A stretch of 6,712 bases of DNA from Planctomycetales bacterium (GTDB lineage Bacteria > Planctomycetota > SBBH01): NCBI GenBank assembly GCA_005239795.1, contig SBBH01000182.1, positions 1-6,712 on the forward strand. Reading direction: 5' to 3'. The notes under the pieces were generated by a model. The model was not told the DNA's origin, did no database searches, and saw only the letters and a list, made by a program, of their open reading frames with translations. The translations under genes were made by a program, and so were the position numbers. Positions 1-6,523 of this stretch are shown here, one piece after another (the first letter of the stretch is position 1; each line of letters begins with the position of its first letter).

Positions 1-921
1 ACAGTCCCGGATGTAGAGGAGGACCCCCTCCCCCGCTTCCTGGATGCGCATGAGGGCCCCGGCCAGCTGATGGGCACACTCGCACCGAAGGCTCCCGAAG
101 GTCTCGCTCGTCAAGCACTCCGAATGGACGCGCACGAGGACGGGATAGTCGATCCGCGGGCCGGGCTTGCCGTCCAAGGGCTGGACCTGGCCCGCACAGA
201 GCGCCACATGCAGGTAGTGGTCGGTCGACGATTCGTACAGGTGGCAGATGAATCGGCCGTAGTCGGTGGGGAGGGCGCAGGAGTCGACCCGGCGCACGAG
301 CCGCTCGAACCGCGCGCGGTAGCGGATGAGGTCGGCGATCGAGGCGACGAGAAGTCCGTGCTCCTGGGCGAACGCCGTCAAATGGGGCAGGCGCGCCATC
401 GAGCCGTCGTCGTTCATCACCTCGCTCAAGACCCCGATCGGCTTCAGGCCCGCCAGGCGGCAGAGATCCACCGTCCCTTCCGTGTGCCCCGGCCGTACGA
501 GCACCCCGCCGTCCCGGGCCCGCAGGGGGAAAACATGGCCGGGCCGGACGAAATCCTCCGGACAGGCGTTCTCCTCGGCGGCCCGGCGGATCGTGGCACA
601 GCGGTCCTGGGCGCTGATCCCGGTCGAGACCCCTGCGCGCGCGTCGATCGACACCGTGAAGGGGGTCCCGAGGCGGCTCGTGTTCTGAGCCACCATGAGG
701 GGAAGGCCGAGCTTGTCCGCCTTGTCGCTCGCCATCGCGAGGCAGATCACGCCCCCCGTGTGGCGGCGCAGGAAATTGACGATCTCGGGAGTGACCTTCT
801 CCGCGGCGACGACGAGGTCTCCCTCGTTTTCGCGGTCCGCGTCGTCGACGAGGACGACCATCTGCCCTTGCCGGAGCGCCTCGAGCACCTCCGGGATCGC
901 CGCGAATTTCATAGGGAGCAT
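1..921 (-). CDS. ribBA: Bifunctional RibBA: 3,4-dihydroxy-2-butanone-4-phosphate synthase / GTP cyclohydrolase II (3' end beyond window)
   Basis: This cytosolic enzyme would catalyse both entry reactions of riboflavin synthesis: ribulose 5-phosphate to dihydroxybutanone phosphate plus formate, and GTP to the diaminopyrimidine precursor. The window shows 307 residues of a family usually near 400. Residues about 5-205 form the RibB domain, with the acidic loop DRENEGD (29-35), RPGHVFPLR (126-134) and GHTE (145-148) in the expected order. Residues about 207-307 begin the GTP cyclohydrolase II domain, with the zinc-ligand cysteines C269, C280 and C282 inside SECLT...FGSLRCEC. The frame runs off the edge at LLYIRDC, just before the expected EGRGIGL motif. 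The chosen ATG at 921 lies one base after the exporter stop (925-923). A second in-frame ATG at 912 gives a protein three residues shorter; neither has a clear Shine-Dalgarno, so coupling to the exporter is likely. Product identity is secure; the exact start and the intact C-terminus are not. Confidence 0.96.
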   Translation of the reverse strand, partial: MLPMKFAAIPEVLEALRQGQMVVLVDDADRENEGDLVVAAEKVTPEIVNFLRRHTGGVICLAMASDKADKLGLPLMVAQNTSRLGTPFTVSIDARAGVSTGISAQDRCATIRRAAEENACPEDFVRPGHVFPLRARDGGVLVRPGHTEGTVDLCRLAGLKPIGVLSEVMNDDGSMARLPHLTAFAQEHGLLVASIADLIRYRARFERLVRRVDSCALPTDYGRFICHLYESSTDHYLHVALCAGQVQPLDGKPGPRIDYPVLVRVHSECLTSETFGSLRCECAHQLAGALMRIQEAGEGVLLYIRDC

Positions 922-922
922 T

Positions 923-2710
923 TTAATCTTGAAACTGCTGTTCGTACAGGCGGCGGTAAAGGCCTGGGCGCTCCAGGAGCTCACGGTGGGTCCCACGCTC
1001 GACGATCCGGCCGCGCTCGAGCACGAGAATCAGGTCCGCTCCCTGCACCGTGGACAGGCGGTGGGCGATGATGAATGTGGTGCGGCCCCGGCGCAGGCGA
1101 TCCAGGGCCTCCTGGACTTTGCGCTCCGAATCGGTGTCGAGGTCGGAGGTGGCCTCATCCAGGAGAAGGATCTTGGGATTCCGGAGGACCGCCCGCGCGA
1201 TCGCCACGCGCTGGCGCTCGCCGCCGGAGAGCTTCGCGCCGCGCTCCCCGACGACGGTGGCGTACCCCTCCGGAAGCCGGTCGATCACCTCGGCGAGGTT
1301 GGCGACCCGGGCCGCCTCGCGGACCTCGTCCATCGACGCCTGGGGGCGGCCGTAGCGGATGTTCTCCTCGATCGCGGCGTTGAAAAGGAATGTGTCCTGA
1401 CCCACGACGGCAATGTGCGCCAAGAGGTCCTCCTGGCAGAGCGACCGGACGTCGATCCCGTCGACCAAGACGCGCCCTTTCTGGGGATCGTGGAACCGCG
1501 GCACCAGGTCCAGAAGCGTCGATTTCCCCGCGCCGCTGGGGCCCACGATCGCGACTGTCTGATTGGGCTGGGCCGACAGCGAGATGTCCACCAGGACCGG
1601 CTCCTCGTCGTAGCGGAAATGGACGTTCTCGATCGCCACGGCCCCCCGCACAGCTGAAAGGGGCTGGGCTCCGGGGGTGTCGGTGAGCCCCACCGGCTCG
1701 TCCAAAAGCTCATAGGTCCGCGCGGCCCCCGCGGCGGCGTACTGAAGTTCGTTCCAAGCCCGCGTGAAGGCCCGCAGGGAAGCCACCACCTGCCCGGCCA
1801 TGACAGCGGCGTAGGCCACCAGATCCGCGCCGGCGAGGCGCATCCATCCCCGCGCCATGAGCCACACGAGCCCCCCCGCCAGAAGAGGCGCGCAGGCATA
1901 GGAGAGGAAATCGACGACCGCGGAGTTGGCCGCGCGGGCGACGACGATCCGGTTCATTTGGTGGTAATGCTGGCGGTTCACGTTTAAAAAACGGTCCTTC
2001 TCGTGCCGCTCGCCGCCGAAGGCTTTGACGACCCGGATCCCGGAGAAAAGCTGCTGGAGGACGTCCGTCATGTCGGCCAGCCTCTCCATCCCCTTGCGGG
2101 ACGATTTTAGAATCCGCTTCCCGAAGTGATGCAGGCTCAAGGCCACAAGCGGCGTGGCCGCCGCGAGGAGCGCGGTCATCCGCCAGTCGAGCCTCAGGCA
2201 GTAGATCAACCCTCCCGCGATGAGAAAAGGGTGGTAGAGGGCGTCGTTCGTGAGGAAATTCATGGCCACGCGGGAGGCTTCGACATCGTTGTTGATCCGC
2301 GACAAAAGCTCGCCGCTCCGGCGGTTCTCGAAAAAAGCGATGGGGTGCGCCAAGAGGCGCTCGCAAAGGGTCTGGCGCAGGTCCCGGACCGCTCCCCACG
2401 TCACGCGCCCCACCAGGATCGACCGGGCCGCGGCAAACACCGTCACCAAAAGCCCCAGAACAAACGCCGTGGCGATCGCCTGCTTAAGCGAGATCCCCGC
2501 CAGATCAATTCCCGCCCAATCGAGGACCCGCGAGGTCGCCGGATCGCTCGAGAGCCCCAGCGCGGGGCCGATGCACTGAGCCAGGAAGACCATCAGGGTG
2601 GGTTTGGCCGCGGCATAGCCGGCCGCCACGAGAATCGTCAAGACAATCCCGCCGGGGAAGCGCCGGAGGACGAACCCGAAGAGCCGCCAGAGCGCCTTAA
2701 AATCCCTCAC
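923..2710 (-). CDS. MsbA-like ABC exporter half-transporter (fused membrane and ATPase domains)
   Basis: This 595-residue inner-membrane protein should work as a homodimer that flips or exports a lipid-linked substrate using ATP. Residues about 1-320 form a type I exporter membrane domain, with hydrophobic segments near 20-45, 78-98, 155-197 and 266-313. Residues about 355-590 form the ATPase: A-loop Y367, Walker A GPSGAGKST (390-398), Q-loop Q438, signature LSGGE (494-498), Walker B ILLLDE (514-519), D-loop SDLD and switch H550. All catalytic elements are intact. The reading frame stays open upstream to 3061, but those extra 117 codons lie inside the GT2 gene and read as low-complexity Arg/Gly/Pro. 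The GTG at 2710 overlaps the GT2 stop as GTGA, has GAGG about 8 bases upstream, and gives the normal family length. Its place after two glycosyltransferases suggests a glycolipid or lipopolysaccharide-type cargo. This is inferred; a drug or peptide exporter cannot be excluded. Confidence 0.96.
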   Translation of the reverse strand: MRDFKALWRLFGFVLRRFPGGIVLTILVAAGYAAAKPTLMVFLAQCIGPALGLSSDPATSRVLDWAGIDLAGISLKQAIATAFVLGLLVTVFAAARSILVGRVTWGAVRDLRQTLCERLLAHPIAFFENRRSGELLSRINNDVEASRVAMNFLTNDALYHPFLIAGGLIYCLRLDWRMTALLAAATPLVALSLHHFGKRILKSSRKGMERLADMTDVLQQLFSGIRVVKAFGGERHEKDRFLNVNRQHYHQMNRIVVARAANSAVVDFLSYACAPLLAGGLVWLMARGWMRLAGADLVAYAAVMAGQVVASLRAFTRAWNELQYAAAGAARTYELLDEPVGLTDTPGAQPLSAVRGAVAIENVHFRYDEEPVLVDISLSAQPNQTVAIVGPSGAGKSTLLDLVPRFHDPQKGRVLVDGIDVRSLCQEDLLAHIAVVGQDTFLFNAAIEENIRYGRPQASMDEVREAARVANLAEVIDRLPEGYATVVGERGAKLSGGERQRVAIARAVLRNPKILLLDEATSDLDTDSERKVQEALDRLRRGRTTFIIAHRLSTVQGADLILVLERGRIVERGTHRELLERPGLYRRLYEQQFQD

Positions 2711-3729
2711 GCGGCGCCTCGCGAGGCTTCTGCCGCCTGAGCGCCGCCGGAAAGGCCCGCCTCCGCCGGACACCCTTCCAGGTGCCAGACGAAAATTCCC
2801 GCCGTCGCCGCCAGGCGCGCGCGCAGGCGTTCGCTCGTGAAGAGCGACGCGGCGCAAGCGGCTCCCTGAAGCAGGAGTTCGACCACGAGGCGCACCACAA
2901 GCCCGGCCGCGAGGAATGACGCCGCCGCCCCCCCGGCGTGCTTTCGGAAGAAGAGATAACGCGACCGGTAGTACTCGATCCGCGCGCCGACCGGATTTTT
3001 CCGGGCGGTCCGGCCCTGCCGGTGAACGGCTCGGGCCTCGGGAACGAGAAAAACCCCCCATCCGTTCGCGCGCGCGCGGACGCAGAGATCCGTCTCCTCC
3101 AGGAAGAAGAAAAACCGCTCGTCAAACCCGGCGAGCGCCTCAAGCGTCTCGCGGCGCGCGGCGAAGCAGGCCCCTACAAGCGTGGGGACAGCCGCGGGAG
3201 CCGCCAGGACCTGGTGCTTCCCGGGGAAGCGCTGCGGAAAGAGACGCCTCAAGAGGGATTTATTCAACAGCTCGGTCGCCAGCGTCGGGACGTTGTCGAT
3301 GGAATTCTGGAGACGCCCGTCCGGATCCGTCAACTGCGCGCCGGCGAGCCCCGCCGAGGGGGTTTCCCGCAGGAACTGGCAAAGCGCTGCGGCGGCGCCG
3401 GGCGCCAGCCGCGCGTCCGAGTTCAGGAAGAGCGCCACGGGGGCCGCGGCGCGCCGCCACCCCTGGTTCGCGGCGCGGGCGAAGCCGAGGTTCTCCGCAT
3501 TCTCGATCACGACCGCCGCGGGAAATGGCGCGCGGACCGCCGCGGCCGTGCCGTCGGACGAGCCGTTGTCGACGACGAGGACCTGGGCGGCGAGATCCCC
3601 CACGCCCGGGACCACAGACGAGAGCGCCTCCAAGGTCATCTCCCGCGTGTCGCGCGTGACAATCACAATGGAAAGGTCCACGAGGGGCGATTTTCCGCCT
3701 TCGCGTCCCGGCGGCGCAAGACCGTTCAC
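2707..3729 (-). CDS. Glycosyltransferase family 2, rhamnosyltransferase-like
   Basis: This 340-residue inverting GT-A transferase probably moves a nucleotide-activated sugar onto a cell-surface glycan at the cytosolic face of the membrane. The family layout is clear: beta strand SIVIVTRDT (20-28), VDNGSSDGT (53-61) for nucleotide binding, ENLGFARAANQG (79-90), the metal-site NSD (103-105), VGACFAARRETL (185-196), and the acceptor/catalytic segment FDERFFFFLEETDLCVRA (202-219) followed by NGW. A C-terminal hydrophobic stretch (about 269-298) may anchor it to the membrane. It resembles WbbL-type rhamnosyltransferases, but donor and acceptor cannot be read from sequence. The start is a GTG at 3729 overlapping the GT4 stop as GTGA. 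A later in-frame GTG at codon 17 (3681), just before the first beta strand, is an alternative; neither has a strong Shine-Dalgarno. The 3' end overlaps the exporter start by four bases. Confidence 0.95.
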   Translation of the reverse strand: MNGLAPPGREGGKSPLVDLSIVIVTRDTREMTLEALSSVVPGVGDLAAQVLVVDNGSSDGTAAAVRAPFPAAVVIENAENLGFARAANQGWRRAAAPVALFLNSDARLAPGAAAALCQFLRETPSAGLAGAQLTDPDGRLQNSIDNVPTLATELLNKSLLRRLFPQRFPGKHQVLAAPAAVPTLVGACFAARRETLEALAGFDERFFFFLEETDLCVRARANGWGVFLVPEARAVHRQGRTARKNPVGARIEYYRSRYLFFRKHAGGAAASFLAAGLVVRLVVELLLQGAACAASLFTSERLRARLAATAGIFVWHLEGCPAEAGLSGGAQAAEASRGAA

Positions 3730-4841
3730 AAGGCGCCGAAAGCGGCGCGCACCTCGTCGCGGAAGCGCGGCAGGTTGAACCGCTCAGCTTGTTTGCGGCA
3801 CCCTTCGGGGCGGATCTCTCCCTTCTGGCGCTCGAAATGCGTGAGAGCCTCGCAGAGCGATTCGACCGTCTGCTCGGCGAAAAAGACCCCCGTCGGCTCC
3901 CCGCTACGCGGGTCCCCAAGCCCCACGACGGTCTCGAGACATCCCCCCCGGGCAAATGCCGCGACGGGCCGCCCTGAGGCCATCGCCTCCAAGGGCGTGA
4001 TCCCGAAATCCTCCTCGCCGGGGAACAGGAAGACGCGGCAACGCCCGTAGAGTTGGGCGATCTGGGCGTCATCCCGCCACCCCAAAAACTCGACCGTCGG
4101 GCCGGCCAAGCCCCTCAGGCGCTTCTCCTCCGGTCCGGTCCCGACAATGAGGAGACGGCGCCCCAGGCGGTTCGCGGCCGACACGGCCAAGTCGACACGC
4201 TTATAAGGGACCAGGGCCGAGACCACGAGGTCGAACTCGCCGGGACCTCCCGCAACCGAAAAGCGCGCGCAGTCGACCGGCGGATAGAGGACGGACGACT
4301 CCCGCCCATAATGGCGCCGGACGCGGTCCGCCACATGGTTCGAGATCGCGATAAATTGCGTTACGCGGCTTTCGGTGTCGCGGTCCCAGCGCCTCAGGCG
4401 CGCGAGCGTCCTGTCGATGAACCAGCGCTTCGGCCCCCGCAGGCGGCCGAAATACGCCTCCTGGAGATCCCAGGCGTAGCGGACCGGCGTCAGGCAGTAG
4501 CACAGGTGCGCCGCGCCCGGCGCGGGGATGGCCCCCTTGGCCACGCAGTGGCTGATCGAGATCACGCGGTCGTAGCCGGCCAGATCGAAGCGTTCGACCG
4601 CCCGGGGGAAAAACGGCAGATAAGAACGGTAGCGATTTCTGGCAAAAGGAAGGCGCTGAATGAAGGACGTCGTGATAGGGTGGCGCTCGATCGCGGGGGC
4701 GACCGATCCCTTCTTATGGACGAGCGTGAAGAGATCGGCCTCCGGAAAAATCTCGCAAAAGACCTCAAGACACCGCTCCCCCCCGCGCATGCCGGTGAGC
4801 CAGTCGTGGACGATTGCTACACGCAAAGAAGAACGACTCAC
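3726..4841 (-). CDS. Glycosyltransferase family 4 (GT-B fold, retaining), WbaZ/mannosyltransferase-like
   Basis: This 371-residue GT-B enzyme should transfer a sugar from a nucleotide donor during synthesis of a surface polysaccharide or glycolipid. The N-terminal acceptor domain opens with RVAIVHDWLTGMRGGER (7-23), the glycine-rich start typical of the family. The C-terminal donor domain shows SALVPYKRVDLAV (208-220, with the phosphate-contacting K214), GTGPE (234-238), FLGWRDD and the EX7E motif, E277 to E285 inside FPGEEDFGITPLEAMASG. The N-terminal half recalls WbaZ-like mannosyltransferases; the sugar itself is inferred. The GTG start at 4841 follows directly on the repeat spacer and has no Shine-Dalgarno. 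A TTG at codon 6 (4826) lies about 11 bases after GTGA and is an alternative that still keeps the conserved core. It is the first gene of the coupled block GT4-GT2-exporter-RibBA. Confidence 0.95.
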   Translation of the reverse strand: MSRSSLRVAIVHDWLTGMRGGERCLEVFCEIFPEADLFTLVHKKGSVAPAIERHPITTSFIQRLPFARNRYRSYLPFFPRAVERFDLAGYDRVISISHCVAKGAIPAPGAAHLCYCLTPVRYAWDLQEAYFGRLRGPKRWFIDRTLARLRRWDRDTESRVTQFIAISNHVADRVRRHYGRESSVLYPPVDCARFSVAGGPGEFDLVVSALVPYKRVDLAVSAANRLGRRLLIVGTGPEEKRLRGLAGPTVEFLGWRDDAQIAQLYGRCRVFLFPGEEDFGITPLEAMASGRPVAAFARGGCLETVVGLGDPRSGEPTGVFFAEQTVESLCEALTHFERQKGEIRPEGCRKQAERFNLPRFRDEVRAAFGAL

Positions 4842-4844
4842 GGG

Positions 4845-4881
4845 AAAATTGAAACGAGAAATGAGAAATGAGAAATGAGAA
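4845..4881 (+). repeat. Heptad tandem repeat array, left arm
   Basis: Reading the plus strand, 7-base units of consensus AAATGAG follow each other without gaps: degenerate AAAATTG (4845-4851), AAACGAG (4852-4858), then three perfect AAATGAG units (4859-4879), with the array fading into AATAAAA. It lies between the GT4 start at 4841 and the centre of the spacer. Its composition is strongly A-rich and unlike the surrounding GC-rich genes. It forms one arm of a larger inverted repeat with 4933-4969. Confidence 0.9.
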
Positions 4882-4932
4882 TAAAAGCGTCGAGATGATC
4901 CACACAGAACCTGATCCCATTCAGTTTTTCTG

Positions 4933-4969
4933 TTCTCATTTCACATTCCCCATTTCACATTTCAAATTA
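4933..4969 (-). repeat. Heptad tandem repeat array, right arm (opposite orientation)
   Basis: Reading the minus strand, 7-base units run TAATTTG (4969-4963), AAATGTG, AAATGGG, GAATGTG and AAATGAG (4941-4935), giving consensus AAATGNG, the same family as the left arm but less uniform. The first, degenerate unit begins with the TAA stop codon of the cyclase, so the array abuts the gene end exactly. Unit phase is kept relative to the left arm, so the two arms pair in register. Confidence 0.88.
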
Positions 4970-6523
4970 TTCCTTTAATCCTTTCAGGCGATACACCTTG
5001 AGCCTGTCGCGTTTCCCCTTCACCTGGACCGGCTCCAGGGGATCCGCCTCGATGCGCAAAGCGACCTCGTCATAGGTGGCCTGTGACAGGATCACCGCCC
5101 CCCCCTCGGCCACCCCCTGCAAACGGCTCGTGGTGTTGACGGAATCGCCGATCACGGTGTAGTCGATACGGTCCTTGGAGCCGATGTTCCCAGCGATCAT
5201 CTCCCCCGTGTGCACGCCGATGCCGATCGCGTGGGCGGGAAGCCCCTTGGCCTGCCAGCTTTCATTGAGACCGCTCATCGCTTTCTGCATGTAGTGGGCG
5301 GCCCGCACCGCGGCGTAAGGGCCGTCCTTGAGGGGAAAGGGCGCCCCGAAAACCGCCATGATCCCGTCGCCCAAGTATTTGTCGACGGTCCCCTGGTGAT
5401 CCCGAATGACCTCGGACATCCGATCGAGGTAGTCGTTTAAAACCCCGACGACGAGCTCGGCGGAATTCCCCTCGGAAAACGACGTGAACCCCCGGATGTC
5501 GGAAAAGAGAACCGTCGCGGTCAGCTTCTCTTGGCTCAAGCCCTCCTGGCTCGAGAGGATCTTCTCCACCACAGCCGGAGAGAAGTAGCGCTGGAGGTTC
5601 GTGCGGCGCTTCGTCTCCTCCTGCACCTTGGCGTACAACCGCGCGTTCTCCACCGCGATCGCCGCCTGATCGGCGAAGGCCGTCAGAAACATGAGATCCC
5701 CCTCCTGGAAGCTGTCCGATTGGATCCGGTTGTCCACATAGAGAACCCCCACCAGGCGCTCGCGCGCCAGGAGAGGCACGCACATCGCCGAGCGGATGTT
5801 GAACACCTGGATCGATTGCGAGGCGTCGAAGCGCTGGTCGCTCATCGCGTCCTGCGTCAGCACCCCCTTCTTTGTCTCGACCGCTTCCTGGACGATCCGT
5901 CGGCTGATCATCGAGAGCCCCCCATCGGGGGTGAGATCCCCCATCTTGCGGCTCGCCCGCACGGCCAGCTCCCCGGTGCGCTCATCGGAGAGCGCAATGA
6001 GGCCCCGGTCCGCCTTGATCACCTCGAGCGATTTATCCATCACGATGTCGAGAACCTTCGCCAGATCCAGCTCCGATGAGATCGTCTTGCTGACCTGGTA
6101 GAGCATCATGAGCTTCTTCACCGTCTCCGCCTGCACGCCCGCGGGAGGGGTGTCGGGCGGCGCCGGCAATTCCCCCGGCGTGATCTGGATCTTTTGTGTG
6201 AGCATCTGGAAGACGCTCGACTGCTCCTTGTGGAGAGCCGACGCCGGCGTCTCCCGGCCGAACGTGAAGGAGTGCCGTCCCATGACGACGACATCCCCCA
6301 CCTCCAGGACCGCCCGCTCGGTCTTGCGGCCGTTCACCTCCATGCCGTTGCGGCTCTTGAAGTCGAACAGGACATAGCGCTCGCCATCCTTGACCGCGAA
6401 GGCGTGCTGGCGCGAGAGCCCCTGATCCAAAAGATGGATGTCGCATGACTCGTCCCGGCCGATGAACGTCACCCCGTCGCGTAAGGGAAAACGCCGGGCG
6501 CCCATCTGGAAATAGGCGTTCAT
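4967..6523 (-). CDS. FHA-GAF-class III adenylate cyclase (soluble sensor cyclase)
   Basis: This 518-residue cytosolic protein should make cAMP from ATP as a homodimer, under control of two sensor domains. An FHA domain (about 1-95) has GR (22-23), S37/R38/H40 and the N59-G60 and N64 positions used for phosphothreonine binding. After a Pro-rich linker, a GAF domain spans about 140-300. A helical linker (RRTNLQRYFSPAVVEKIL, 306-323) leads to the cyclase domain (about 335-515). Catalytic residues are complete: metal-binding D342 (FSDIRGFT) and D386 (KYLGDG), adenine-contacting K382, T456 in DYTVIGD, and N463 and R467 (VNTTSRL). Thr rather than Asp at 456 places it in class IIIb. No membrane segment or signal peptide is visible. 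The ATG at 6523 overlaps the upstream stop as TAATG. An ATG at codon 7 is a poorer alternative, as it would shorten the first FHA strand. The sensed signals are unknown. Confidence 0.96.
   Translation of the reverse strand: MNAYFQMGARRFPLRDGVTFIGRDESCDIHLLDQGLSRQHAFAVKDGERYVLFDFKSRNGMEVNGRKTERAVLEVGDVVVMGRHSFTFGRETPASALHKEQSSVFQMLTQKIQITPGELPAPPDTPPAGVQAETVKKLMMLYQVSKTISSELDLAKVLDIVMDKSLEVIKADRGLIALSDERTGELAVRASRKMGDLTPDGGLSMISRRIVQEAVETKKGVLTQDAMSDQRFDASQSIQVFNIRSAMCVPLLARERLVGVLYVDNRIQSDSFQEGDLMFLTAFADQAAIAVENARLYAKVQEETKRRTNLQRYFSPAVVEKILSSQEGLSQEKLTATVLFSDIRGFTSFSEGNSAELVVGVLNDYLDRMSEVIRDHQGTVDKYLGDGIMAVFGAPFPLKDGPYAAVRAAHYMQKAMSGLNESWQAKGLPAHAIGIGVHTGEMIAGNIGSKDRIDYTVIGDSVNTTSRLQGVAEGGAVILSQATYDEVALRIEADPLEPVQVKGKRDRLKVYRLKGLKE

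Larger units (their letters stand above)
4845..4969 (-). other. Imperfect inverted repeat / long hairpin filling the cyclase-GT4 spacer
   Basis: The two heptad arrays are mutually complementary. Pairing 4845-4881 with 4969-4933 gives 30 Watson-Crick pairs of 37, including a perfect 10-bp block (4872-4881 with 4942-4933), around a 51-base loop. In RNA made from the minus strand three of the seven mismatches become G-U wobbles, giving 33 of 37. The structure occupies nearly the whole gap between the cyclase stop and the GT4 start. It could act as an attenuator, an RNA-stabilising element or a dispersed intergenic repeat. There is no GC-rich stem with a U-tract, so a classic intrinsic terminator is unlikely. 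The structure is seen in sequence; its function is unknown. Confidence 0.75.

Noticed and set aside
70..1071. Plus-strand open frame opposite RibBA
   Set aside because: The minus strand has complete RibB motifs and the cyclohydrolase cysteines in order; the plus frame has no identifiable content.
695..1657. Long plus-strand open frame opposite the exporter ATPase domain
   Set aside because: It shows no recognisable motif and mirrors the codons of an intact conserved ATPase; such frames are expected opposite GC-rich genes.
2711..3061. N-terminal extension of the exporter reading frame to 3061
   Set aside because: The extra 117 codons lie in another frame of the GT2 gene, read as Arg/Gly/Pro-rich filler, and precede the GTG that overlaps the GT2 stop. 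The family length fits the 2710 start.
2938..4050. Long plus-strand open frame opposite both glycosyltransferases
   Set aside because: It is rich in Arg/Gly/Pro, crosses the junction of two clear minus-strand genes and has no domain signature.
4882..4919. Possible promoter in the spacer (TTTTAT near 4886-4881 on the minus strand as a -10 box)
   Set aside because: The hexamer 17 bases upstream, TTCTGT, matches the -35 consensus in only two of six positions, and A/T-rich repeats give -10-like matches by chance.
4842..4966. Small peptide gene in the repeat spacer
   Set aside because: The heptad period shifts frame every unit, no start with a Shine-Dalgarno is visible, and the sequence is low complexity.
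4845..4969. CRISPR array
   Set aside because: The units are only 7 bases, contiguous and without spacers, and no cas gene is present.
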